NCBI GenBank assembly: GCA_030605695.1
Contig: JAUWHX010000026.1
Span: 1-33,945 of the forward strand
From: a bacterium
GTDB lineage: Bacteria; Hydrothermota; UBA3073; JACQXS01
DNA length: 33,945 nucleotides
Reading direction: 5' to 3'
The translations under genes and the position numbers were made by a program. Below the pieces are notes generated by a model. It searched no databases. It saw nothing but the letters and a program-made list of their open reading frames with translations, and was not told the DNA's origin. Each line of letters opens with the position of its first letter. Position 1 is the first letter of the stretch. Below, in pieces: positions 8,075 through 16,514 of the stretch.

Positions 8075-8896
8075 TCAACCTTCTTTTCCTCCCCATTGCC
8101 AATAGAGATAAGGAAGTATTGGTATAAGCATAGAAACTGTCTCCTTAGCATCGGGAAAACAGAAAAAGATTGCAGGAAACTCAGCCCGAAAATTTCTGAG
8201 AATTGCCCATCTATTCTTCAGAAAAGGGGCTATCCGAAATCCATAAGTAAATTGGTATTTCCTTGGCACATTATCCAAATAAATAAATGTAGTCCCATAA
8301 GAGCCAGCAGAATGAAACGAAAGCCATTTATAAATTCTCCAATCAATTCCTAAAGACAAATCTGGACTTATTAAGTCTTGAAATCGCCTTCCGAAATATT
8401 CAGGACGATTAGAATTCTCAATCAGAAGATATTCGGAATAGGTAACACCTAATGAGAGATGCAGACGCAGACGTTTCGAAAGATGCCATGTAGCATTAAG
8501 TCGGTTATACCAACTACTTCCTTTTCGCACAACACGAAGAGAGTCGTAGTCTTCCATCAAGTTAATTTCTTTAAAAAGGCATTGAAACATTGTTTCATAA
8601 GCAAGAGCAGGTTGAATCCTATGTTGTTTTGCAAGAGCAAACCTAAAATTAAAACTCGGAACTCCTCCAAGCAAGCATTCAATGTCAATCTCGGTAGTCA
8701 GCCAATCTGTTATTCCCCACCACATCCAGCCCGGCGTCAAACCCAAAACCGGAAAATTATATGCCCATTCACCTTTATGAAAAGTATATGCGGTATAGGA
8801 ATCAAGAGGGTGAAGCATATTTTCATTGATGAGTCCTATATTAGTTTCTTGTGCTAAAATGTCCGAAAACAAAAGAGACAATAGAAAAACACTCAT
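8075..8896 (-). CDS. Putative outer-membrane beta-barrel protein, unknown function
   Basis: A 273-residue exported protein with a short hydrophobic leader (MSVFLLSLLFSDILAQ). Amphipathic strands alternate with aromatic ends (WMWWGITDWLTTEIDIE, LRLHLSLGVTYSEYLL, WLSFHSAGSYGTTFIYLD, YQFTYGFRIAPFL), typical of a small outer-membrane barrel; it has no sorting tail. The ATG at 8896 has a weak AGAG upstream; a TTG at 8917 would add seven residues including an arginine and is an alternative. The gene ends with TGA one base before the GTG start of the GH-A gene, so the two are translationally coupled. It might be a surface partner of the glycosidase, but I do not recognise the family. Confidence 0.65.
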   Translation of the reverse strand: MSVFLLSLLFSDILAQETNIGLINENMLHPLDSYTAYTFHKGEWAYNFPVLGLTPGWMWWGITDWLTTEIDIECLLGGVPSFNFRFALAKQHRIQPALAYETMFQCLFKEINLMEDYDSLRVVRKGSSWYNRLNATWHLSKRLRLHLSLGVTYSEYLLIENSNRPEYFGRRFQDLISPDLSLGIDWRIYKWLSFHSAGSYGTTFIYLDNVPRKYQFTYGFRIAPFLKNRWAILRNFRAEFPAIFFCFPDAKETVSMLIPILPYLYWQWGGKEG

Positions 8897-8944
8897 ACAT
8901 GCATCTCTTGAAAACAATTTTTTATTTAACCGTATAACTAATTT

Positions 8945-9013
8945 TTAGTGAAGAAAATTTAACTTTTTCATAGTTGCAAAGTTGCAAACCTCAAGCTCGC
9001 AGAAATAATGATT
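8945..9013 (-). pseudogene. Remnant of a cargo gene: isolated sorting-domain tail
   Basis: Directly after the stop codon of the 9014-10960 gene, the minus strand reads FCELEVCNFATMKKLNFLH then TAA. This aligns residue by residue with the end of the propeller protein at 14971-16458 (FCKLEVGEFKAMKKLILLH, stop). There is no start codon or upstream coding sequence, so it is the scar of a lost or fused cargo gene. Confidence 0.7.
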
Positions 9014-10960
9014 TTAGTACACCCATACTACTTTCCTGACAATAGTCCTTTCTCCGGATAATCTGACAAAGTAAACCCCTGAATTTGGATTACAAGCTAT
9101 ATCAATCTTGCCTTTTGCTTTCCCTCTGAAAAGGTTCTTAATCTTCCTACCTGCAATATCAAAAATATCCAATGTCACCTGTCTATCGATGGGAGTACTG
9201 AAACTTATTCGTAATTCAGAACCCTCTTGATGTGCAGCAAGTTTCCAACTTTGGGGCTTGTTTTCTTCCTCAGTCCCCGGACTCAGCAAAGTTATATCTC
9301 TAAATGCTGTAAGACTATCTCCTGCACTATCCCATATTGTAAGACGGAGGTCATATTCGCCTGCACTCATCCCGGAAGTGTTCCATTTGCCAAGGGTATC
9401 ATTATGAAACTGACTCGTTGATTCCCGTATAAGTGTCCAGATAGAATCTCCTTTATAAGTCCAGTATAATTTATATCTATCAAAAGCAATAGGATTAAAA
9501 GGACCTGCATCTATCCACGCAGAGCCATATATATCAATAGTTGTATCAACCATCCCAGTAGCAGGGCTATCTATTGCAGTAACCATTACCAACGAGGTAT
9601 CCATTGCTTCAGGCTCATATTCAAAGTAAGAATTGACTGCCAGAAGATAAGAATGGTTATGAGCAAGATTAGGGCCCATAGGTGGAGGTGACCACGGACT
9701 GATGCAGATGACGGATGTGTTTGATAAAAGCAAAGTTGCGTTTTGCCACACACTCACGAAGGATTTGACCATACCGTCGGTGAAACTTCCAAAAGCGTTG
9801 TCCACGACCCCCAAGTGAAGCCAAATGCCGTCACAAGTGCATCGGGTGGCGTAAGTCACGGAGTTCCCCTTGCCCATCATCTCTCCAAAAGTGCAGGAAT
9901 CTATGTAAAAGACTGTTTGTTCTAACGCATATGGTTGCCAGGAGTAGACAGCTGAGTTTATGAGACGATGATGTCGGTCAGGAAGGGGTACTGTCAGGTC
10001 AGTGTAAAAAGTGGAGTCCATTATACCGTAGAAGGTTATTGTATCCGAGCCCGGAATCCTCATCATAGAACCCATTACTAGGGAATTCGTGACAGTCAAC
10101 GAACAGCCCGGGTGAGTGCCTACTCCCCACCAAACATTGTAACAGGTATCTATGGTCATCGTATAGTCTATTCCAGCAATACCGGGTTGTGTATCGCTGA
10201 ACTCAAAGTGTAGTACTGTGTCAATACCAGGGAATTGGATGTCTATCACTGAACCATCCGGTATTTCAAGCCAAGGTAGCAATTTGGCACAGTGAAGAAA
10301 ACTTACCCGGCATGAGTCATTTACCAAGAGGTCTCCTATATAGTCCACATCCTCCATAATGAGGATAGAGTTGTTAAACACCTTCCTAAAGACCCAATCA
10401 GTAAAATGCACTCTTCGGGCAATGTAAGTAGAGTAGTCACGAAGCTCTACCCAGTCTAACGGAATGCCGTTCCCATCTATTGTGGCATCTATGGCTTCAA
10501 ACTTGGCACTATCCACAAGAAATGTAAAATACTGAGATAGATAAAATTGCTTGAAGCTCAAGTGTGCACCATTTTTGAAAATAGTCTGCCCTTGATTTTG
10601 TGCATATAAGTGCCCAGAGAGAGTAAGTTTCGCATTATCTACCAGGAGCATTCCATTCCCATAAATGATAATATCACCATCTTGGACATAGTCTGTGTCT
10701 ATAAGAACAGTATCACCTATGTAAAGAGTGCCCTTTTTGTCAGAAGTAAAACTAAAATCTTCCCTTCCCGAGAAAACTGGACTTTCTGCAAAAAATCCTC
10801 TCCTCCTGTTAATACTTGTTTCCCATTCCCCAACAGACAATGAAGTTTGAGCAATATGCCTTGGTGTATCTGAAACAATTTTTTTCTCTCTGTTTTTAAG
10901 ACATACCCCATCAACCTTTGCCTGTGGAAAAACAGTTAAAATAAATGCTATCCAAAACAT
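9014..10960 (-). CDS. Secreted beta-helix-like cargo protein, paralog A of three
   Basis: A 648-residue exported protein with a short signal (MFWIAFILTVFPQAKVDG). Residues about 70-470 show repeating short strands rich in Thr/Ser/Asn (GDIIIYGNGMLLVDNAKLTL and so on), suggesting a right-handed beta-helix or similar solenoid. An Ig/Fn3-like module (about 500-590, IYGSAWIDAGPF...YDLRLTIWD) follows, then a divergent sorting domain (FDIAGRKIKNLF, SGVYFVRLSG) ending RKVVWVY. It shares length and landmarks (GIDY/GIGY-SVYVDS, YTDLTVPLPDR, YDLRLTIWDSAGDS) with the next two genes, 15 and 84 bp apart, so they arose by tandem duplication. The start has AGGAAAAG upstream. Function is unknown; a surface adhesin or structural role is speculative. 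Confidence 0.75.
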   Translation of the reverse strand: MFWIAFILTVFPQAKVDGVCLKNREKKIVSDTPRHIAQTSLSVGEWETSINRRRGFFAESPVFSGREDFSFTSDKKGTLYIGDTVLIDTDYVQDGDIIIYGNGMLLVDNAKLTLSGHLYAQNQGQTIFKNGAHLSFKQFYLSQYFTFLVDSAKFEAIDATIDGNGIPLDWVELRDYSTYIARRVHFTDWVFRKVFNNSILIMEDVDYIGDLLVNDSCRVSFLHCAKLLPWLEIPDGSVIDIQFPGIDTVLHFEFSDTQPGIAGIDYTMTIDTCYNVWWGVGTHPGCSLTVTNSLVMGSMMRIPGSDTITFYGIMDSTFYTDLTVPLPDRHHRLINSAVYSWQPYALEQTVFYIDSCTFGEMMGKGNSVTYATRCTCDGIWLHLGVVDNAFGSFTDGMVKSFVSVWQNATLLLSNTSVICISPWSPPPMGPNLAHNHSYLLAVNSYFEYEPEAMDTSLVMVTAIDSPATGMVDTTIDIYGSAWIDAGPFNPIAFDRYKLYWTYKGDSIWTLIRESTSQFHNDTLGKWNTSGMSAGEYDLRLTIWDSAGDSLTAFRDITLLSPGTEEENKPQSWKLAAHQEGSELRISFSTPIDRQVTLDIFDIAGRKIKNLFRGKAKGKIDIACNPNSGVYFVRLSGERTIVRKVVWVY

Positions 10961-10975
10961 TATCTTTTCCTTTCG

Positions 10976-12925
10976 CTACCTAAAAAGCAGCAGTTTTTTG
11001 GTTTGTGAAAATTCATCACCGACCGTTAATTTACAAAAATAAACCCCTGAACCTACTTTTTCGCCTAAATCATTCTCTCCATCCCAAACTACAGTAACGA
11101 GTGATGAGTGACGAGTGACAGGCAGGGGTTTGACCAACCGGCCTGTCAAATCGTAAATTTGAATCCTTGTTACTTGTGACTTGTCACTTGTTACTGGTAT
11201 TTGACAACAAATAACGGTCTTTTGAGTAAATGGATTAGGGTATATCTTTAATTTTGCACTTTGCACTTTGATTTTTTCACTTTCTTCAACCCCGCTTTCA
11301 CTAACTCGGACCATAAAGTAAGTCTGGACACTGTCTCCAAAATTGTCCTTTAAAGTGAGCCAGAGTGCATAATATCCTATTTCAAGAGAATCCGTGTCCC
11401 AATACCCAAGAAGCGAATCCCTGACCCCTTCAGTATGCTCAAGCCCAATTAGTATTAAACTATCCCAAGTAGGTGGAGGGGCATACCATAGTCTGTAAGA
11501 ACCAAATGAGTATGGAGAACTTGGACCTACATCAATGTATGCTGAACCATATATTGGAACAAAGTTTGATATAGGAACAACGGTTGGTGAATCTACTGAA
11601 GCAAAATATAAAGCTGATTCATCAAGCAATCTTGGCGACTGAAAACTCCTGCTATTGAGAAGTACGGACTTCCCTTTATCCTTAAGACAAAATTCACTCA
11701 TTAAGTATCCGTGGGATAGTGCAAATATCCCTTGCTCAGCCACAAAAGTCTCAGCAGATATACCACACTGGTCAGCAAAAATAAATGAGTTTCCATAAAT
11801 CCAGAACGGCCCACCTTTGCCATCATGAGTTGAACTTTTCATATAGAGAGTATTATAGTTCATAGAGAGAATTTCCGAAATTATACTGTTTTCTAAAGTA
11901 ACTATTGCTGTATCCTGCATATGCAAATGCCAGTTCACTACTTTAGTATTTACAAGTCTCAGTCGTCTATCAGAAATCGGAATCTCCCAATCAGAATAAT
12001 AAGTCCCGGGCGTTAAACCAGATATAGTAAAACTGTCAGTCCCTGTTGCCCGAATAATAGGAGGAGTCTCACAGTCACGGATAGTTACATCTGAACCCGA
12101 GTGAAACCAGGGTCCATTTTCCAAAATATAGCAGGAATCAACAGTAATACAATAATCTACTCCCTTACACAAAGGTAAATTGTCAGGCAAAATCCAGTGA
12201 GCTACAAACTCTTCGTGAAATGGAAAATAATCGACTGTATCTCCTTCCTCAAATACAAGCCACACAGTCAGAGACCCGGAGCGAGTAAATGTCCCACGAC
12301 TTGTATCTGAAAAAGCATACTCTCCTACAAGCCCATGACAGTCCTCTATCGTAATTTCTGCTTGATTACACAAAAACCCAGCTATCCAGTCATCAAAATA
12401 TGTGTTTATCCAACTAACCTGACTATTATACCCGCAGTTCACAAGAGCAGGGAAAAGATTTGCGTAAAAATGCGAATTCTCAAGCTTGAGCTCAGAATTG
12501 TCGGCAGTAAAAAAGTTAAATTGCCATGAGAAAATTTGCAAGAAGCCGACACGACTCGAATCAGCGAGAAGCTTCCCATTATTAAGTAACCATATATCGC
12601 CATAGTTTAGGAAATCAGCATTTTCAATTAAGATGACCCCATTGTTCATCACACAAATATCTCCGTAGTGCAGATAAGTTGTGTCGTGCACATAAAGTGT
12701 CTCGTTTGGATTAGGATATCCGACAATAAGAGTATCCAGTATCTTTTTCGCCTCAAAAATGGCCTGTGGACTTTTTACCACTGCTTCCGGAAGTACAAGA
12801 TTTCCTGAGCCTGCGCTCATCCTCACAAACTCATTTATCTTATCAAAATTGGTTGTTGCCAAACCGTGTTGTGTTAATCCCCAGCACAAGATAATAAAAA
12901 CTATAATGGTTCTCTTTGACATCAT
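10976..12925 (-). CDS. Secreted beta-helix-like cargo protein, paralog B of three
   Basis: A 649-residue exported protein (signal about 1-23, MMSKRTIIVFIILCWGLTQHG). It has the same plan as its neighbours: solenoid-like strands at about 75-470, the landmark GVDYCITVDSCY, PISDRRLRLVNT, an Ig/Fn3-like module (YGSAYIDVGPSSPY), then a sorting domain (YPNPFTQKTVICCQ, YDLTGRLVKPL, GSGVYFCKLTVGDE, KKLLLFR). Unlike paralogs A and C it has a canonical PNPF tail, and this tail carries three 7-bp repeat runs (11095-11120, 11166-11197, 11251-11279). Two adjacent ATGs (12925, 12922) follow GGGAGGGG; the second has better spacing. No enzymatic motif is seen. Confidence 0.75.
   Translation of the reverse strand: MMSKRTIIVFIILCWGLTQHGLATTNFDKINEFVRMSAGSGNLVLPEAVVKSPQAIFEAKKILDTLIVGYPNPNETLYVHDTTYLHYGDICVMNNGVILIENADFLNYGDIWLLNNGKLLADSSRVGFLQIFSWQFNFFTADNSELKLENSHFYANLFPALVNCGYNSQVSWINTYFDDWIAGFLCNQAEITIEDCHGLVGEYAFSDTSRGTFTRSGSLTVWLVFEEGDTVDYFPFHEEFVAHWILPDNLPLCKGVDYCITVDSCYILENGPWFHSGSDVTIRDCETPPIIRATGTDSFTISGLTPGTYYSDWEIPISDRRLRLVNTKVVNWHLHMQDTAIVTLENSIISEILSMNYNTLYMKSSTHDGKGGPFWIYGNSFIFADQCGISAETFVAEQGIFALSHGYLMSEFCLKDKGKSVLLNSRSFQSPRLLDESALYFASVDSPTVVPISNFVPIYGSAYIDVGPSSPYSFGSYRLWYAPPPTWDSLILIGLEHTEGVRDSLLGYWDTDSLEIGYYALWLTLKDNFGDSVQTYFMVRVSESGVEESEKIKVQSAKLKIYPNPFTQKTVICCQIPVTSDKSQVTRIQIYDLTGRLVKPLPVTRHSSLVTVVWDGENDLGEKVGSGVYFCKLTVGDEFSQTKKLLLFR
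11095..11120. repeat. Heptanucleotide repeat, paralog B sorting domain (loop after GRLV)
   Basis: Units taacgag, tgatgag, tgacgag, tgacagg encode VTRHSSLVT, the loop after GRLVKPLP. Confidence 0.7.
11166..11197. repeat. Heptanucleotide repeat, paralog B sorting domain (loop before IYDLTGRL)
   Basis: Units cttgtta, cttgtga, cttgtca, cttgtta encode PVTSDKSQVTR between the first and second strands of the sorting domain. Confidence 0.8.
11251..11279. repeat. Heptanucleotide repeat, paralog B, before PNPF
   Basis: Units attttgc, actttgc, actttga, ttttttc encode EKIKVQSAKLK just before YPNPF. Confidence 0.65.
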
Positions 12926-12943
12926 TTCCCCTCCCGTTACCTC

Positions 12944-12985
12944 TCACAGAGTCTGCGACAAAAGTAGCAGTTTCTTGTCGGAAAT
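12944..12985 (-). pseudogene. Remnant sorting-domain tail interrupted by a mini-element
   Basis: In the gap between paralogs B and C the minus strand reads ISDKKLLLLSQTL then TGA. The KKLLLL core is the usual end of a sorting domain. The following bases GTCGCAGACTCTGTGAG are the dispersed mini-element found also at 22079 and 22843; without it the DNA resembles the end of paralog B (aaactgctgctttttaggta). Confidence 0.5.
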
Positions 12986-13009
12986 CCGTGGCTTATGTAT
13001 TTGATAATT

Positions 13010-14956
13010 TTAGTGTACCCATACTACTTTCCTTGTAATACATTTATTCGGGGTGTCCATCCGTAACCAATATATTCCTGAAGTTTCAGGATGCCATACC
13101 AGATTGTGTGTCCCAGCCGATTGTTCATCCGACACGAGAGTCGCAATACATCTACCATCCAATGTATAGACAGTAATGACGACATTATTTCTCTTAGATA
13201 GTAGATACTTCACATTTATACCTCTAAAAGTGGGTAAGATAGAAAAAGAAAGTTTAGTATCTATTTTAGTTTCTCGTTCTGTAATCCCTTGTTCTGGCAG
13301 TAGGGTTATACTCTTATCTGCTACAAGACTATCTATCATCGCATCTGTTCCCCACACTGTAAGTGCCAATTCATAGGGACCTGGAGAAAGTCCTCCTGTA
13401 TTCCAGTGTCCCAAAATACTTCTGTGAATCTCGGAGGTATAAGCAGTATCAATAGCTATCCAATCAGAGTCTCCTTTAGAACGATAAAAGAGTTGATACT
13501 TAATCATATCCACCGCATTCAAAGGACCTCCATCTACCCAGGCACTTCCTGTAATATTTACAGTATCTTCCACATATCCTTGAGTCGGGCCCTCTAAATT
13601 GACCATCCAGATTGCAGCACTATCAAATGGTATTGGGTCAGATGGAATGTATGTGTTGAGATATATGAGTTTAGAGGAGTCTGTAGCCCAGCCACTACCG
13701 AAGAGTTGAGATGACCATCCAATTATCGCAACACCGTTATTTTTGGTGATTACATCAGACGTTATGGAAGAAAGAAAGCTTATCACAAAAGCATTATCAG
13801 CTGCCTCAAGATGCCCACCTGAACCATCAAGAGTATAATTCTGTGCCCATACCTGAGATTGACCCCACCCAATAATCTCACCTACTATTGAGCCTGTGAG
13901 AGAAAAATATGGTGCAACAATAATAGAATCATTGAACCCAGGATAGAGATTCCATGTCCCAAGACTCGTATTAACAAACCTCAATGTGCGGTCTGAAAGA
14001 GGAAGCGTAAAATCTGTATATGTCTGGTTGTTGACCAATCCTGAAAGACTCACACTATCATTTGTATCAAACATTATCCCCATTATGCGCATCTCACTTT
14101 CTCTGAATATAACATCACTGCCTGCCCGTGACATACTGCCCCACCACATAGTATCCACACTATCCACATACACGCTGTAGCCGATGCCGGAAATGCCCGG
14201 TTGTGTGCTGTCCATCGTAAAATCATATACAGGAGAAGGAGGAAAAGTAAAATCTACCGTTGCACCCTCACCAAAAGTGTACCAATGAAGCAGGAGTCCA
14301 ATGTTGCTGAATGTAAGGGTAGGATTTTGCAATATAACCCACTCTCCAGCCAAATCAACATCTCGGACCGTGACTGATGCACCTCCTCCAAGCACTCCCG
14401 CAGTGGTGAAATCTGTATTTTGCACATTTTCCCATATAAATGTTGGTTTTACTCCATATATGGTCAGATTGAGTGGATAACCACTATAATTGGTGCTTGT
14501 ATTTCGCACCCGAAAAGTAGCACTGTCCGCAACTGTCCAGCCACGCTCATAGATATAGTGCTGAACCATACATATAGAAGAAGAATCAATATCTACCGTT
14601 GCTGCTCCGGTAGCCATGATATCGCCATTCAAGGTGATAGTTGCGTTCTTTACAAGGAATACTCCATCGTTTATGATATGTATATTCCCATCGTGTGACC
14701 ACTCTCCTGTTACAAAAAGCGTATCACCTGTTCCAATAATTGTATCAGTTTTTGAGCAAAATAACGGTATCTCCCAATTTATAAACTGTTCAAAACAGGA
14801 AGTTGAGAAATAAGATTTTTCACGGAATTCTGGAACTGTTGGAATATCCAATCTGCAAGGTTTGGTAGTCTCTACTATCTTATAGAAATCAGATAGCCGT
14901 TCCTTGAGTGGAATAGCAGAAATCACCACTACACAAAGTATATTAATACAAAACAT
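13010..14956 (-). CDS. Secreted beta-helix-like cargo protein, paralog C of three
   Basis: A 648-residue exported protein (signal MFCINILCVVVISAIPL). Like paralogs A and B it has an N-terminal solenoid of short strands (DTLFVTGEWSHDGNIHIIND, AAT VDIDSSSI), the landmark QPGISGIGYSVYVDS, LPLSDRTLRFVNT, an Ig/Fn3-like module (ITGSAWVDGGPLN, GPYELALTVWG) and a divergent C-terminal domain (VYTLDGRCIATLVSDEQSAG, SGIYWLRMDT) ending RKVVWVH. The ending and overall plan are nearest to paralog A (RKVVWVY). AAAGGAGG lies eight bases before ATG. The gene is 15 bp behind the propeller gene, in the same operon. Function is unknown. Confidence 0.75.
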   Translation of the reverse strand: MFCINILCVVVISAIPLKERLSDFYKIVETTKPCRLDIPTVPEFREKSYFSTSCFEQFINWEIPLFCSKTDTIIGTGDTLFVTGEWSHDGNIHIINDGVFLVKNATITLNGDIMATGAATVDIDSSSICMVQHYIYERGWTVADSATFRVRNTSTNYSGYPLNLTIYGVKPTFIWENVQNTDFTTAGVLGGGASVTVRDVDLAGEWVILQNPTLTFSNIGLLLHWYTFGEGATVDFTFPPSPVYDFTMDSTQPGISGIGYSVYVDSVDTMWWGSMSRAGSDVIFRESEMRIMGIMFDTNDSVSLSGLVNNQTYTDFTLPLSDRTLRFVNTSLGTWNLYPGFNDSIIVAPYFSLTGSIVGEIIGWGQSQVWAQNYTLDGSGGHLEAADNAFVISFLSSITSDVITKNNGVAIIGWSSQLFGSGWATDSSKLIYLNTYIPSDPIPFDSAAIWMVNLEGPTQGYVEDTVNITGSAWVDGGPLNAVDMIKYQLFYRSKGDSDWIAIDTAYTSEIHRSILGHWNTGGLSPGPYELALTVWGTDAMIDSLVADKSITLLPEQGITERETKIDTKLSFSILPTFRGINVKYLLSKRNNVVITVYTLDGRCIATLVSDEQSAGTHNLVWHPETSGIYWLRMDTPNKCITRKVVWVH

Positions 14957-14970
14957 AATATCCCTCCTTT

Positions 14971-16458
14971 TCAGTGAAGAAGAATCAATTTCTTCATTGC
15001 TTTAAATTCACCAACCTCAAGTTTGCAGAAATAGATACCAGCCATTGCTCTCTTACCACTCGAGTCAGTTCCATCCCAAACTATTTCGTGAGTCGTCTCA
15101 ATATCCGTATGGAGAAAGGTGCGGATAACTCTGCCAGCAATATCGTGAATCGTGAGTCGTGAATCGTGAGTCGCTAAGTTAACTCGTTTTTCACTAACCT
15201 TTAACCCCTGAACCCTAATTACTATGGTTTGAGTGAATGGATTAGGAGAAACTATCATTTCGGTTTTCGGTGGTCGGTTTTCGGTGGTCGGTTCTTCTAT
15301 TCCCGGCGATAAAGTATCGCCCAAGGAATTTGTCTTGATTAAGTAAACATCGGCATATCCGGGGTTAGATGGTTCAATGTATCCTGTTATAATATAGCCA
15401 CTATCAGCTGTCTGTTGCACGGCATAACCACAATCATTATAATTTCCTCCGAAGAGCTTAACCCATGTTGTATCACCGAGAGAGTCTGTCTTGATAAGAC
15501 ACACATCATACCAGGTAGCACCACAAGAAAAGGTTCCCGTTACGATATATCCACCATCTGTGGTTTGCTGAACATCATAGCCATAATTATCCCATACAGC
15601 ACTTTCCCCAAAAGTCTTGGTCCATACCGTATCACCCCAAGCATCTGTTTTGATAAGATATACATCATAACGAGGATGAAAAGAGCTGGTCTCTCCTGCT
15701 ATGATATATCCACTATCCGTGGTCTGTTGAACAGACCAACCTCTATCAATGTGAAGCCCTCCAAAGGTTTTAGTCCACGCTGTATCACCGAGAGAGTCTG
15801 TCTTGATGAGATATACATCTTGGACTCCAGCACCAAACGACTCAGTTTCTCCTGTTATAATATACCCATCATCTGCAGTCTGTTGAACACAATAACCCCA
15901 ATCGGAATCATCTCCACCAAAGGTCTTGGTCCATAGTGTATCACCATCTGTATCTGTCTTGACAAGATATACATCAAAGTCAGTACTAAAGGAGCGAGTT
16001 CCTCCAACTATAATGTATCCACTATCAGTGGTTTGTTGAACGGAATGGCCCCACTCATAATTACCTCCACCAAATGTCTTGGTCCAGAGCGTATCACCAT
16101 CTGCATCTGTCTTAATGAGATATATGTCATGACTACCAGCACCAAAGGAGCCGGTGTAACCTGTTATGATATAGCCACTATCTGCGGTCCGCTGGACATC
16201 ATAGCCCTTTTCTACATCGTTTCCTCCAAAAGTCCTGGTCCAAAGTGTATCACCCAGAGAATCTGTCTTAATGAGATATACATCAACATTGCCAGAAAAA
16301 TCAGTCTCTCCTGCGATGATATATCCACCATCTGTGGTTCGTCTAACGGAATAGCCCAAATTATTATTACCTTCTCCAAATGTCTTGGTCCAACTTTCTG
16401 CACGGATTGAGCAGAAGGTAGATATAACTACTATTCCTAACCAGAAATGACCTCTCAT
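14971..16458 (-). CDS. Secreted seven-repeat beta-propeller protein with sorting tail
   Basis: A 495-residue exported protein (signal MRGHFWLGIVVISTFCSIRA). Residues about 20-385 are seven tandem repeats of about 52 residues with consensus TFGG-x4-D-x-G-x-SVQQTTDSGYII-x-G, then DVYLIKTDSLGDT-x-WTK. Seven units fit a closed seven-bladed propeller. A sorting domain (SPNPFTQTIVIRVQ, HDIAGRVIRTF, AGIYFCKLEVGE, KKLILLH) follows. No catalytic residues are apparent; a binding role is likely. An in-frame ATG at 16470 is overlapped by the GGAGG ribosome site that serves the ATG at 16458, so I start there. Sorting-domain loops carry 7-bp repeats at 15143-15177 and 15260-15294. Confidence 0.85.
   Translation of the reverse strand: MRGHFWLGIVVISTFCSIRAESWTKTFGEGNNNLGYSVRRTTDGGYIIAGETDFSGNVDVYLIKTDSLGDTLWTRTFGGNDVEKGYDVQRTADSGYIITGYTGSFGAGSHDIYLIKTDADGDTLWTKTFGGGNYEWGHSVQQTTDSGYIIVGGTRSFSTDFDVYLVKTDTDGDTLWTKTFGGDDSDWGYCVQQTADDGYIITGETESFGAGVQDVYLIKTDSLGDTAWTKTFGGLHIDRGWSVQQTTDSGYIIAGETSSFHPRYDVYLIKTDAWGDTVWTKTFGESAVWDNYGYDVQQTTDGGYIVTGTFSCGATWYDVCLIKTDSLGDTTWVKLFGGNYNDCGYAVQQTADSGYIITGYIEPSNPGYADVYLIKTNSLGDTLSPGIEEPTTENRPPKTEMIVSPNPFTQTIVIRVQGLKVSEKRVNLATHDSRLTIHDIAGRVIRTFLHTDIETTHEIVWDGTDSSGKRAMAGIYFCKLEVGEFKAMKKLILLH
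15143..15177. repeat. Heptanucleotide repeat, propeller gene (loop before IHDIAGRV)
   Basis: Units tcgtgaa, tcgtgag, tcgtgaa, tcgtgag, tcgctaa: two copies of a 14-bp double unit, then a variant. They encode LATHDSRLTIHD. Confidence 0.85.
15260..15294. repeat. Heptanucleotide repeat, propeller gene (linker before PNPF)
   Basis: Units tcggttt, tcggtgg, tcggttt, tcggtgg, tcggttc: again a duplicated 14-bp double unit. They encode TTENRPPKTE before the SPNPF strand. Confidence 0.85.
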
Positions 16459-16470
16459 AATCACCTCCAA

Positions 16471-16500
16471 TTCGTGTTGGTGAATCGTGTTCGTGAATAA
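16471..16500. repeat. Intergenic heptamer-like repeat upstream of the propeller gene
   Basis: A degenerate run (ttcgtgt, tggtgaa, tcgtgt, tcgtgaa) just upstream of the propeller gene's ribosome binding site. The last unit matches the heptamer at 2621 and 18260. Confidence 0.6.
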
Positions 16501-16514
16501 CCACGACCCACCAC

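Noticed and set aside
15415-16410. Plus-strand ORFs of 173 and 125 residues opposite the propeller gene
   Set aside because: They are shadows of a repetitive coding sequence. The minus-strand protein has a signal peptide, clear blades and a sorting domain.
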